Of a DNA stretch of 64,000 nt, positions 1 to 8,246 are shown piece by piece. Each line of letters opens with the position of its first letter. Position 1 is the stretch's first letter. The notes below the pieces were generated by a model. That model saw only the letters and a program-made list of their open reading frames with translations. It was not told where the DNA came from and did not search any database. The DNA is from Vibrio sp. HI00D65 (GTDB taxonomy: Bacteria; Pseudomonadota; Gammaproteobacteria; Enterobacterales; Vibrionaceae), in assembly GCF_001635455.1 (NCBI RefSeq), contig NZ_LWEH01000025.1:62001-126000 (forward strand), in the 5' to 3' direction. Position numbers and translations under genes: made by a program.

Positions 1-208
1 CGCGCACCGCCCAAATCGAAGTTAGGTCTTTGGCATATTTCACACGCGCGCACTCTTTACACGCTGGCAGTGCTATCGGCGCATGACCAACCTTGGCAAA
101 AAGCGAAGCGGTTTTAGGAAACTCAACTGTGTGATTAGAAGGCTCACCACAAAACCAACAGGTGTGGCGTAGGTTGAATGGGATGTCTATGTAGGGGTAT
201 TGAGTCAT
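1..208 (-). CDS. Partial small zinc-ribbon-like protein (N-terminal 69 aa)
   Basis: Reading the reverse strand from an ATG at 208-206 gives an open frame that runs off the window edge. The translation begins MTQYPYIDIPFNLRHTCWFC and continues with a second pair, CKEC, about 38 residues after the first (CWFC). Two CxxC knuckles at that spacing suggest a structural zinc site. I do not recognise the family, and the C-terminus is outside the window. It is divergent from the methyltransferase-HNH gene, with about 270 bp between them. Function unknown. The call as a real gene rests on the clean frame and the paired cysteines. Confidence 0.55.
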   Translation of the reverse strand, partial: MTQYPYIDIPFNLRHTCWFCGEPSNHTVEFPKTASLFAKVGHAPIALPACKECARVKYAKDLTSIWAVR

Positions 209-477
209 TGAACGTCTATCGCTGAGTGTTGAGGTTGGGAGCATTCCGGTAAAACAATTATCTCTGTTCGGGTGTCGCCTTGCATCTGGTTTGTTTCACT
301 TTTCCACCGAGTTTGATTTTAGGCGCTTGTTATTAGAATGGGTTGGTGGAGATATGTTTATATAAAACAGCGACTAATGATGAATGTGGATGGGAGTGGC
401 TGAACCGATATGTGCAGCTAGTAATCTTGTTAGGTCACTATTACTATGGAGTTAGACTCCTTACTCCGATAGCGCAT

Positions 478-2190
478 ATGTCTTCATCGATTCCTTTTTA
501 CGATAAAAATGCCCACACACTTTGCCAGCAGTACCATTCTGTTGCTTTTGAAGCTGTTCATAAAAGCTGGCAAGCTTATTGGCCTTTAGAGGGCGATAAG
601 GTACTAGATGTTGGGGCGGGATGTGGCCGTGATGCGTTATGGATGCAAAAGGCTGGTGCGGAAGTTATCGCGATAGAACCCAGTGCGTCATTACGCGAGC
701 TGGGCTCAGAATATACTGGGCCAGATGTTACATGGTTGGATGATTCACTCCCATCCTTGAGTCGAACTGAAAACCTTGGAATGCGTTTTGACCTGATACT
801 AGTAAGTGCTGTGTGGATGCACCTTGCACCGTCATATCGAGAGCGAGCATTCAGAAAGTTATCTAACTTACTCGCTCCAAATGGCAAATTAGTGATTACG
901 CTACGTCACGGAGAGTTTCATGACGACCGAGAGGGCTATGAAGTCTCGGTTGAAGAGCTTGAGCGTTTATCGAAGAACAGTGCTTTGTTGGTGCGTCATG
1001 TCGATGATAGCCAAGACACCTTGAAGCGCAGTGAGGTTTGGTGGCAAACCGTAGTGATGACCTTGCCAGATGACGGATCGGGTGACTTAAACAAGGTGCG
1101 CCACATTATTGTGAATGACAATAAGTCGGCCACATACAAATTGGCTCTGTTAAGAACCTTGCTGCGAATCGCAGATGCCCATTCAGGTGCTGTGATTGAT
1201 CGAACCGATGGCAAAATATCTCTACCAGTGGGTTTGGTTGCTCTGTATTGGGTTAGGCAATTTAAGCGTCTCATTGATATCGATATAGAAGGCGTTGGGA
1301 TTCAGCAAAATAGCAACACGAGTAAAGGCCTAGGCTTTGTAAAAGACGATGGCTGGAACAAACTCAAGCACCTCAGTGCCGATGATTTAGCGATAGGCAC
1401 TCTGTTTATTGGTGATGAAGCCAAAGCATTGCAGAAGTTGTTTTCACAGACGATCAGCACCATTAAATCGGGTCCTGTAACCTTTATTTATCAAGGTACC
1501 AAAGAAAATAAGTTGTTTGAGATACTCCCACCTCAACAGCGACGAAAGAGTCGAGAATCACTAGTTATCGACAGTGAATTCTTAGCAAGCTTTGGTTACT
1601 TCACACTGGATGAAAGCTTATGGGAATGTTTCAGAATCTATCACTCTTGGATTGAGCCGCTAGTCGTGAATCAATGGGTGATGGAGATGCAGCGTTTTGA
1701 GTTAAATCGACAGCGCAACATATCACTTCAGACCTATCACGACTGCTTAGTCTGGATTGACCGAAATCACGACACTCGTGACGTACGTAAAAGAGTTGAG
1801 CAACTTAGATCTGAACATGCAGACATTGTCAGCGTTTGGAGTGGAAAATCGTTAAAAAATGAGTATCACGTTGATCACTGTCTGCCTTTTGCTTACTGGC
1901 CGAATAACGATAAATGGAACCTCTTTCCAACCACAAGCAAAGAGAACTTAAGTAAAAGTGACAAGGTGCCTACCGCTGAAAAACTTCGCGCGTCTAAAAC
2001 TCGTATTCTCAAATGGTGGCAATTGGCGTGGAGTGATTCGGCTCATTTTGAACAGCAATTCTTTTCTGAAGCGGTTCTTTCTTTACCTAATATTCCCCAA
2101 CAATGTCGAGACTTTGAAGAGGTGTTTGATGCAATGGGTCTGCAGGTACGCGGTGTGAAAAGTCGACTGCTAATCAATGAGTGGCATTGA
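478..2190 (+). CDS. SAM-dependent methyltransferase fused to an HNH endonuclease domain
   Basis: 570 aa. Residues about 30-180 form a class I SAM methyltransferase: motif I is VLDVGAGCGRDA, followed by an acidic strand end (IAIEPS) and the DLILVSAVWMHL region. The middle (about 210-440) is unlike any methyltransferase I know; it contains NKSATYKLALLRTLL and LPVGLVALYWVR, phrases I associate with HNH-type restriction-like proteins. Near residues 465-495 is an HNH-type core: VDHCLPFAYW, then WNLFP, then ENLSKSDKVP. The frame is open from 343, but the ATG at 478 starts right before the methyltransferase fold and gives a more natural N-terminus than the upstream hydrophobic stretch. It is followed 50 bp later by a DUF429 gene. 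Inference: a nucleic-acid modification/cleavage protein, possibly defensive. The substrate is unknown. Confidence 0.75.
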   Translation: MSSSIPFYDKNAHTLCQQYHSVAFEAVHKSWQAYWPLEGDKVLDVGAGCGRDALWMQKAGAEVIAIEPSASLRELGSEYTGPDVTWLDDSLPSLSRTENLGMRFDLILVSAVWMHLAPSYRERAFRKLSNLLAPNGKLVITLRHGEFHDDREGYEVSVEELERLSKNSALLVRHVDDSQDTLKRSEVWWQTVVMTLPDDGSGDLNKVRHIIVNDNKSATYKLALLRTLLRIADAHSGAVIDRTDGKISLPVGLVALYWVRQFKRLIDIDIEGVGIQQNSNTSKGLGFVKDDGWNKLKHLSADDLAIGTLFIGDEAKALQKLFSQTISTIKSGPVTFIYQGTKENKLFEILPPQQRRKSRESLVIDSEFLASFGYFTLDESLWECFRIYHSWIEPLVVNQWVMEMQRFELNRQRNISLQTYHDCLVWIDRNHDTRDVRKRVEQLRSEHADIVSVWSGKSLKNEYHVDHCLPFAYWPNNDKWNLFPTTSKENLSKSDKVPTAEKLRASKTRILKWWQLAWSDSAHFEQQFFSEAVLSLPNIPQQCRDFEEVFDAMGLQVRGVKSRLLINEWH

Positions 2191-2240
2191 GCGTCATGCT
2201 TACCCGCTAATTTAACCCTTTAAGTAACGGTAGAGTAAAA

Positions 2241-2969
2241 ATGAAATACATCGGAATTGATGGCTGTAAGGCGGGTTGGATCGCTTGGATTGTCTCTGAT
2301 AATCAAGCGCCAGTTTTCAAAGTAGTAAAGGCACTTGATGAGTTAGTGAGTGATCTTATCGGTTCAAAGGCGCTTATCGACATGCCGATTGGTTTTAGTG
2401 ATGCGCAGGCTCCAGATCGTTTATGCGACAAAGCAGCAAGGCGTTTTCTAACCAGCAAACGTGGTTCTTCGGTGTTTCCGGTTCCGTGTCGTGAGGCGGT
2501 TTACCAAACCGATTACATCGCGGCGTGCAATGCCAATGTGCAGCAGCTTGGTAAGAAGTTCTCTAAGCAAACTTGGGGTATTGTTCCAAAAATCCGAGAG
2601 CTAGATAAACTCATCGGTGATCACCCACATTTATCGATCAGAGAGTCTCACCCTGAGGTGGTGTTTGCGGCCTTAAAAGGAGAACCGCTTACCTTTTCTA
2701 AGCGAACCCAAGAGGGCAAAAAAGAAAGGCTTTCGATTATTCAGCAAATCGCCCCGCAATGGTGTGAGGCTGTGGCGTTAGCTATCTCAAACACCAAGCG
2801 TAAAGATGTCGCGATAGATGACATTTATGACGCATTTATAATGATGCTGATTGCTTATCACGCTCCAACATTGTCGTGCTTGCCTGAGCTTTCTGAGCTT
2901 GGCGGAAAGGCGGATAAGGATAAGAATGGTCGAGTTCGCGAAATCGTTTATTGGAACAAAGTGCACTAG
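2241..2969 (+). CDS. DUF429 family protein (predicted RNase H-fold nuclease)
   Basis: 242 aa, opening with MKYIGIDGCKAGW, the hallmark first strand of DUF429 (GIDGCKxGW), which is predicted from fold to be RNase H-like. Further acidic positions fit that fold: LIDMPIGF near residue 50, SHPEVVFAAL near 138, and DDIYDAFIMML near 194. The length is usual for the family. No catalytic activity is established for it, to my knowledge. It lies 50 bp after the methyltransferase-HNH gene on the same strand and could be co-transcribed with it. The ATG is preceded by a purine-rich stretch (gtagagtaaaa). Confidence 0.8.
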   Translation: MKYIGIDGCKAGWIAWIVSDNQAPVFKVVKALDELVSDLIGSKALIDMPIGFSDAQAPDRLCDKAARRFLTSKRGSSVFPVPCREAVYQTDYIAACNANVQQLGKKFSKQTWGIVPKIRELDKLIGDHPHLSIRESHPEVVFAALKGEPLTFSKRTQEGKKERLSIIQQIAPQWCEAVALAISNTKRKDVAIDDIYDAFIMMLIAYHAPTLSCLPELSELGGKADKDKNGRVREIVYWNKVH

Positions 2970-3047
2970 CGAAGTATGCGCTCTGTTAGGTGAGTGTGTT
3001 ATTTTCCACTCCCTATCTTTTTACTCTTGATGTTTTTGAGCCTTGAA

Positions 3048-3857
3048 ATGAAACGTTTAATTGTTGGTTTGCTGGTAACTTTGAGTAGTGCGGCGAGTTA
3101 CGGCCAAGTAGCACCTGTGTCCCAATGGCAATGTGACATGATGAAAAAGAACAAGGTATTGAGTATCGGAGCACCTGTTGGCTGTGAGCGTCTATCCAAA
3201 GTGGACTTTGATTTCATTAACTTTAAAGGCGAAACGCAGCAGGGGAATATGATTGTGCTTGATGTTATCGCCCCTTCTGTTGAACAACTCTTTTTAGAAC
3301 TTAAACAGCGTAACTTCCCACTGCATTCTGCGCGTCTAATGCGTGAGTTCAACGGTGATGATAACGCCTCGATGGAAGCGAACAACAGCAGTGCGTTTAA
3401 TGCTCGGCCTATCATTGGTGGGGGAGGTTGGTCGAAGCATGCATACGGTGTGGCAATCGACATCAACCCAGTTCAAAACCCTTTCTTAGCGTTCGGTAGT
3501 AACGGAACCATCACGGTCAAGCCCTCACAATCGGCGACTAGCTATGTGAACAGAACACGTTTTCGTGCTCGCAATACCATTGAACGCCGAGGCATGGCGG
3601 AGGATGTGGTCGAGTTGTTTGCACATCATGGTTTTATGATCTGGGGAGGGGATTGGAATTCCCCAATCGATACTCAGCATTTCGAAGTGGGATCAAGGAA
3701 GTTCGTCAATCAACTGCTCTCTAAACCCAAACCAGAAGCCAAAGTATTATTTGAGCGTTACGTCGAAACTTACCGCCAATGCTTTAATAAAAATAAAGGT
3801 GAGGGTGTAGAAAAAGCTCGTGCTGTCTGTGCAAAGAAAACAGTCGGGACTTTTTAG
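3048..3857 (+). CDS. Secreted M15-family D-Ala-D-Ala carboxypeptidase-like protein
   Basis: 269 aa from the ATG at 3048, which directly begins a Sec signal peptide (MKRLIVGLLVTLSSAASYGQ). An upstream in-frame ATG at 2994 would only prepend a second hydrophobic stretch. The zinc-peptidase signature of the M15 (VanY/L-Ala-D-Glu peptidase-like) group is visible: SKHAYGVAIDIN supplies the first His and Asp, and IDTQHFEV the second His, after WGGDWNSP. Known members cleave peptidoglycan stem or crosslink peptides in the periplasm. Its own role is not shown by its neighbours. Confidence 0.8.
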   Translation: MKRLIVGLLVTLSSAASYGQVAPVSQWQCDMMKKNKVLSIGAPVGCERLSKVDFDFINFKGETQQGNMIVLDVIAPSVEQLFLELKQRNFPLHSARLMREFNGDDNASMEANNSSAFNARPIIGGGGWSKHAYGVAIDINPVQNPFLAFGSNGTITVKPSQSATSYVNRTRFRARNTIERRGMAEDVVELFAHHGFMIWGGDWNSPIDTQHFEVGSRKFVNQLLSKPKPEAKVLFERYVETYRQCFNKNKGEGVEKARAVCAKKTVGTF

Positions 3858-4158
3858 TGCTATGTTTATTTAGAACCGTTTGTGTTTTAGCAAGTTAATC
3901 TCGCTTCAATGGTATTTTGAATCGCTAAGGTCAACGCGCATCGTTGGCCTTTATATTATCTTTTCAATTTGAACACTGAGTATCCAAAAGTTATTGAGTA
4001 TCTGTTATTCAATAATTGATGAAATGATGCGATGCAAAGTCATCGGTTTGTCATTGAAAAAGTCATAGCGTAAACGTTATGTGAGAACCATTGCTGGTGG
4101 GGGAACTTCTTGCTTTTTCACCAGTATTATTAGTGAACTGATCACAACGGACTAACTA
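3858..4158. other. Intergenic gap, 301 bp
   Basis: Apart from the terminator hairpin at its start, I see only AT-rich sequence that must carry the promoter of the retropepsin-like gene. A run of short TTATTGA/TTCAATA words around 3990-4025 forms weak inverted repeats. No small gene or RNA was recognised. Confidence 0.4.
3927..3957 (+). terminator. Probable intrinsic terminator after the M15 peptidase gene
   Basis: An inverted repeat (aaggtcaacg / cgttggcctt, one G-T pair) with a five-base loop is followed by ttatatt. It stands 70 bp after the peptidase stop. The T-tract is interrupted, so termination may be incomplete. Confidence 0.55.
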
Positions 4159-6039
4159 ATGAAAAAGATCCCTTTGACTCTAACTCTTTTAAGTTCTCTA
4201 TTTTTGTCACAATATTCTTTGGCTACAGACACCTCTCACACCACGCAAAACCCGAGTTACGAACTTGATGGTAGAGTGGTCTTAGGGCGAACTGAGAATG
4301 TGTACTTCTCTGGCGTTCAAGGACTAAAAGACGTCCCTTTCATGGGTAAAATCGACACCGGTGCAGAAACCACTTCGATGCATGCTGAAGATATTCATGT
4401 GAGAAGTCTCCATGCCGACTACAAGAATCTCAAAGATGAAGAGTTGATGGCGGCATTGGTCGAAGAGACTCGGAGCAACAGAGCTCTTCACTACAGTGAT
4501 TGGGATGGCAGCCACTTTGCAAAGTATCAGGCGATCGTTTCTTTTAAGGTGCAAAACCCGCGGAATGGAGAGAAAGTAAAGGTTGAGGCCCCTTTAGAGC
4601 GTGTCAGTGTTATACGTAGCCGCACTAGCAGTAAGTCTTTGCTTCGTCCGACGGTGAAGATGTCCCTGACCATCGCTAATCAAGAACTAAAAACAGACGT
4701 TAACCTCACGGATAGAAGCCATTTCTCTGCACCTGTATTAATCGGTAAATCCTTCCTAGCCGACAACGCGTTGGTGTTCGCTGGCTATGATTATTTGCAA
4801 GAGCAAGAGAACGCAACGGTGGTTGGTCGTAAAGAGGTGGTGTCTATATCGGGCATGCCAATGAATGCGACCTTCTCTTTAAAAAACCGCTACAGCACCC
4901 TATATGCAAAAAATATTGATGTAGACAAAAAACACAGCGAAGTCACGTTTGATATCGTCGGTAACACTGGCAAGCAAAAAGAGGTGACATTACCGTTAGT
5001 TCGTATGCTAAGTGTGAGCGGAAATCAGAGGCCTCTTGTGTATGTACCAGTTCAACTCGATGAGAATACCACTAAAGATGTGCTTGTTTATTTGAGCGAG
5101 CATTCAGGCGATACTTCTCAGTTAAAGGTGGGGACGAATACCGCCAGCGAACTCTTTATGATTGATACCAATGCTGAGAATTTGCTCTCACAAGGTTCAT
5201 CGAGTTTTAGCAATGTGGTTGAAGCGGGTTCCCCAATGATTATCTCACCGGAAGAGGACATCACACTTGATGGGTTCTCGCTAAAGGCTGTGGCTTCTTT
5301 TACTGTAAACACGCCTCTATTGAAGGTGGACAGCTTTGAGATTGTCGGCAAGGGTAAAGATGAATCGGTTGAGTTTTACCTAACTGACGCGAGTGGTGAA
5401 CAACAGAAGGTCACAAAACCAATCATTAAAAAGCTCAAGGTGGGAGATGATACTCGCCCAGTAGTTCGTGGTGAGTTCTTGGCTTCTGGCAAGGTTCGCA
5501 CACAAGAGTTTGCCATCGATGTATTGGACAGTGATGAAAAACAACCTTATTTCATTCTAGGTAAGAAAATGGCGAAAGAGGGGGTTTACGTAAACACGCG
5601 CTCTGACTATCTACTAAAAGCAGAGCCTCTGTTTAAAGTTGGGCACATTGAAGTGGTCGAAGTGTACGGCATGACATTCCCTGCCAAGCTAGACACAGGT
5701 GCTGATGTGAGCTCTATGAACGCGGTGAACATCAAGCGATTTAAGAAAGATGGCCAAGACATGGTGACCTTTACTTATCAAAATAACCAAGGAGATAAGC
5801 AAGAGTTCACCAAGCCAGTTATTGATGTGATGCGTATTAAAGCGAAGAAAGGCGAAAAGGTAAACATTCGTCCTGTCGTAGAAATGAAAGTGAAGTTAGG
5901 CGACTTAGAGAAAGAGGTGAGAGTGAACCTTCAAGACCGCTCTCGCTTTGAATACAGCATGATTCTAGGTAAGAACTTCCTGAAGCATGGCGTAGTAGTA
6001 AGTAGTGATGAAGATTACGTACTAGGGAAAATGGAATAA
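4159..6039 (+). CDS. Secreted protein with four tandem retropepsin-like (Zn_protease/RimB-type) domains
   Basis: 626 aa with a signal peptide (MKKIPLTLTLLSSLFLSQYS, then LA). Four copies of one module of roughly 130-150 residues can be lined up by eye. The first has GKIDTGAETTSMHA and ends DRSHFSAPVLIGKSFL. The last has AKLDTGADVSSMNA and ends DRSRFEYSMILGKNFL. The second (from about 230) and third (from about 370) keep the fold-like words (PLVRML / PIIKKL, RPLVYV / RPVVRG) but have lost DTGA. Aspartic retropepsins use D-T-G as an active-site loop, and single-domain bacterial relatives (PF05618-type, e.g. RimB) are about 140-180 aa. So copies 1 and 4 could pair into one active dimer within a chain, with 2 and 3 structural. 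The substrate is unknown. Its own terminator follows. Confidence 0.75.
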   Translation: MKKIPLTLTLLSSLFLSQYSLATDTSHTTQNPSYELDGRVVLGRTENVYFSGVQGLKDVPFMGKIDTGAETTSMHAEDIHVRSLHADYKNLKDEELMAALVEETRSNRALHYSDWDGSHFAKYQAIVSFKVQNPRNGEKVKVEAPLERVSVIRSRTSSKSLLRPTVKMSLTIANQELKTDVNLTDRSHFSAPVLIGKSFLADNALVFAGYDYLQEQENATVVGRKEVVSISGMPMNATFSLKNRYSTLYAKNIDVDKKHSEVTFDIVGNTGKQKEVTLPLVRMLSVSGNQRPLVYVPVQLDENTTKDVLVYLSEHSGDTSQLKVGTNTASELFMIDTNAENLLSQGSSSFSNVVEAGSPMIISPEEDITLDGFSLKAVASFTVNTPLLKVDSFEIVGKGKDESVEFYLTDASGEQQKVTKPIIKKLKVGDDTRPVVRGEFLASGKVRTQEFAIDVLDSDEKQPYFILGKKMAKEGVYVNTRSDYLLKAEPLFKVGHIEVVEVYGMTFPAKLDTGADVSSMNAVNIKRFKKDGQDMVTFTYQNNQGDKQEFTKPVIDVMRIKAKKGEKVNIRPVVEMKVKLGDLEKEVRVNLQDRSRFEYSMILGKNFLKHGVVVSSDEDYVLGKME

Positions 6040-6080
6040 CGGCCTAACCTATTAAAAGCGAAATAGGGATGTTCTGAACG

Positions 6081-6115
6081 GCCACACATTTCAGTAAAGG
6101 GATGTGTGGCTTTTT
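6081..6115 (+). terminator. Intrinsic terminator after the retropepsin-like gene
   Basis: A perfect 9-bp stem (gccacacat / atgtgtggc) is followed directly by tttttg. It separates this gene from the convergent exsC-exsE unit. Confidence 0.85.
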
Positions 6116-6146
6116 GTTATGTGGTGACTTGTTGGGTGTTTTGTAT

Positions 6147-6446
6147 CTAACTCGTTGCTCTGTTAGTTGAGATAACTTGAACCTTTCTATTCAACAACTC
6201 TTGGGTGGAACTAAAATTCTTTTCGAAGCTTAAAATCGAGTTAGAAAGTTCAGTATTGGCAAAAGTCGAGAGCATCTCGCTTAATTCAAGCTTTGAGCCC
6301 GTGCGGTTTTGTTCTCTCTCATTAGGGTTTATCAGCACCACAGCTCTGCCCAGAAAGTCTCCCTTTTTTCCTGACTCATTCTCGCGACTGTTCTCGATCC
6401 AATTTATCGACGAGTGATTTGGTATTGGTTGGATGCTATTGGACAT
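6147..6446 (-). CDS. exsE: ExsE-like secreted regulator of type III gene expression
   Basis: 99 aa, starting 7 bp after the exsC stop on the same strand, so it is translated from the exsC transcript. In Pseudomonas and V. parahaemolyticus the small protein ExsE binds ExsC when secretion is off and is exported through the T3SS when it is on. Here the protein is short and polar, rich in Asn, Ser and Glu, with a central FLGRAVVL segment reminiscent of the ExsE core. Similarity by eye is weak, so the name rests mainly on size and on its place beside a clear exsC. It is somewhat longer than the 81-aa P. aeruginosa protein. Confidence 0.65.
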   Translation of the reverse strand: MSNSIQPIPNHSSINWIENSRENESGKKGDFLGRAVVLINPNEREQNRTGSKLELSEMLSTFANTELSNSILSFEKNFSSTQELLNRKVQVISTNRATS

Positions 6447-6453
6447 AGATTAC

Positions 6454-6909
6454 TTAGACTCTTAAATCCGAGCTTTGAAACTTAGATGGCAAAGCTTCCA
6501 TGGTTACATGGGCCGATAACAAGTCTTCCCAAGATTCACTTTGTGTAAGTATTTCAGCTAATGAATCTTCAAACAGCTCATAATCGAGTGACTCTGCTTG
6601 AAGCAGTCTATTCAAACATAGCTTGTGCCTGTGGTTATCTAAACTAAAAAACAGCTGATGTTCAGACCAGTGATAGTTAAATGCGACAAAAGAGCGGTAA
6701 AGATCAGGGGTTACAATTTGTAGATCAACGATCTCAGCTTCCAATTGAAGTGTCCCTGTTGTTGGGTGAAAGATTACATGTACTCTTATGTTGTCATCAA
6801 AAGCCAACCCCAATTCGTCTTCGATCAACTCTAATCTCGGTAACCCTATATGATGAGCAAATTTAAGTAAAACCTCATCTACGATTTGGCGCGCAGACAT
6901 AGAAGTCAT
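6454..6909 (-). CDS. exsC: ExsC-type T3SS chaperone and anti-anti-activator
   Basis: 151 aa, acidic, with the class I (CesT-like) chaperone plan. The line FAHHIGLPRLELIEDE and later FVAFNYHWSEHQLFF and LNRLLQAESLDYELFEDSL follow the P. aeruginosa ExsC pattern (FAGRIGLPSL, LASFNRHWHRFDLHF, LECFEATLANLL). ExsC sequesters ExsD, freeing ExsA, unless ExsE occupies it. The alternative is a generic effector chaperone, but the exsE-sized partner downstream and the pilotin/exsA genes beside it favour ExsC. A candidate ExsA site lies upstream (6957-6981, reverse strand). The start is MTSMSARQ at 6909; a second Met three codons in is also possible. An A/T-rich purine stretch on the reverse strand (aaaaaaaggatg) supplies a good ribosome-binding site. 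Confidence 0.85.
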   Translation of the reverse strand: MTSMSARQIVDEVLLKFAHHIGLPRLELIEDELGLAFDDNIRVHVIFHPTTGTLQLEAEIVDLQIVTPDLYRSFVAFNYHWSEHQLFFSLDNHRHKLCLNRLLQAESLDYELFEDSLAEILTQSESWEDLLSAHVTMEALPSKFQSSDLRV

Positions 6910-7240
6910 CCTTTTTTTTATTTAAGCTTGAAGTTATGGCAAGTGTGTTTTGTTGTTTATCAATATTAGTTGGATTTTTTTATATAAACGTTTTTTATTG
7001 ATGAATTAGGGCTTATTAGCTGTGTTTCTTATAACAAAGTTTAATATAGTTAGTGCTTGTATAATGAACGACTGTATATTTGGAACTAACATCAAGATTT
7101 TTATCAAACTGAATTCAATGTATTTAATTGTCATTCTTATTTTTGAGACTCGTGATTATAATAATTAAAAGAAATACCTATTGATCTTTGATGCATTTTT
7201 ATAGAACAATCAAGATTGTTATTTTTATTAAAAAGATAAG
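6910..7240. other. Divergent regulatory region between exsC and the pilotin gene, 331 bp
   Basis: Very AT-rich, with long T/A runs, of the kind usually silenced by H-NS in Vibrio T3SS loci (inference). It holds the reverse-strand ExsA site at 6957-6981. I found no convincing forward-strand ExsA site in front of the pilotin gene; the best A-rich candidate near 7167 lacks both recognition boxes. Confidence 0.5.
6957..6981 (-). promoter_or_regulatory. Candidate ExsA binding site of the exsC promoter
   Basis: On the reverse strand: seven A from 6981, then AAC where the consensus has GNC, then TTGATA fitting TGNNA at the correct spacing. A weak -10 (CATAAC, from 6937) lies about 44 bp after the first A, close to the 45 bp of the other sites in this window. 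One position of the GNC box differs. Confidence 0.6.
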
Positions 7241-7255
7241 TTGATTGAGCATACA

Positions 7256-7663
7256 GTGAAGGTAAATACGTCTTTTTTATTACTAAGTATATTTCTTTTG
7301 AGCGCTTGTACTCACACAGGCCATTTAGGAAGTATGTTCAAAAGCGACTCTCAGGCAGCATTGTACGGATGGGTGTCTTTTGATGAGTATGTTGCTCCTG
7401 TAAATACTTTGATTGATGTCGATGTGTGCCAAGTGGTTGATGAACAGTGCATTAGTGTTGCAAGGCAAACTTATCATGGAGTTCAGCTACCTGTGCAATA
7501 CTCTTTTGTTATAGCGCCGATACAAGCAGGTGAGGGGAAAATGAAGATCCGTGCTGTGTTACATTCTCAAGGAGAAATCATAGCTATTAAAGAAGAGGGC
7601 TATATGTTTACGCGAGGGAGATTCCATCAGAATTTAAAACTAAAAGCCTACAATAATGAGTAA
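7256..7663 (+). CDS. exsB: T3SS pilotin lipoprotein (ExsB/YscW type)
   Basis: 135 aa from a GTG at 7256 (MKVNTSFLLLSIFLLSAC). A TTG at 7241 is an in-frame alternative that would add five residues. The N-terminus is a classic lipoprotein signal with lipobox LLSAC, so the mature protein starts at Cys and is anchored in the outer membrane. The rest matches the YscW/YbaY-like beta-sandwich: YGWVSFDEYVAPVNTLIDVD, then LPVQYSFVIAP. Pilotins guide the secretin (here VscC) into the outer membrane. The position upstream of exsA matches exsB of Pseudomonas and Vibrio. The non-ATG start is unusual and probably keeps its level low. Confidence 0.8.
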   Translation: MKVNTSFLLLSIFLLSACTHTGHLGSMFKSDSQAALYGWVSFDEYVAPVNTLIDVDVCQVVDEQCISVARQTYHGVQLPVQYSFVIAPIQAGEGKMKIRAVLHSQGEIIAIKEEGYMFTRGRFHQNLKLKAYNNE

Positions 7664-8246
7664 ATTAATCACTTTTATTTTTAAATGTTAATAAAAGTTA
7701 ACGGTGAGTTAAGCGAAGGAAGGAGGGCTAAACCCTAAATCTTAATTGTAATAATAGAATTAAACTGCCTTCTTTATATGAATATCAGTTGCACTTACTG
7801 TAAATTTTATGTTTATATTCCACCCTTAAGAAAAATCGGTTCGATAAAAATGATTTTAAAAACACGCCATTTTCTTAGGGCTTATAATATAAGTGGTTAT
7901 ACTCAGCACTAGTATTTCAACTTTTTCTAATATAATTTAACTTTTTTTCAATTGAGTAGCGCAAGTTATCGTTGAATTTTAGCAAAAGCTTATTAACCTC
8001 TCGAGAAAATAAAAATAACACCGAGAGTTCTCTCCAAGATTACGTTTTGCTACCACTGGTGGCTTTTGAGCTATTTGTAATTTATTAGGGGAGCATGGTC
8101 GTGCTATCGCACCTATGCTCTTTTCTTGCTTCTTTAATTGACATCGTTCTGATTGCATATCATGTGTAATTTTTCGTGTTGTTGTAAATCAGGCTTTGGT
8201 ATTTCTCTGGCTCTGTTAGAGAAATTGGGATTATGAAGGGTAGAAA
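7664..8246. other. Long exsB-exsA leader, 583 bp
   Basis: No gene is visible in this AT-rich stretch. It contains a terminator-like hairpin at 8091-8124 and, after it, a possible sigma70 promoter (TTGACA at 8138, TATCAT at 8158, spacing short at 14 bp). In other Vibrio this interval is the control region of exsA, where HlyU and H-NS have been reported to act. I cannot locate those sites by eye. Confidence 0.5.
8091..8124 (+). terminator. Terminator- or attenuator-like hairpin in the exsA leader
   Basis: GAGCAT pairs with ATGCTC, and an inner GTGC pairs with GCAC. The 3' arm runs straight into tttt. It lies about 430 bp after the pilotin stop and 120 bp before exsA, so it either ends the pilotin transcript or attenuates read-through into exsA. 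Confidence 0.6.

Noticed and set aside
343..477. N-terminal extension of the methyltransferase-HNH frame
   Set aside because: The frame is open from 343, but its 45 extra residues do not resemble the fold and the ATG at 478 directly begins the methyltransferase.
6205..6417. Forward-strand reading frame opposite exsE
   Set aside because: Antisense shadow of exsE with no ribosome-binding site or domain.
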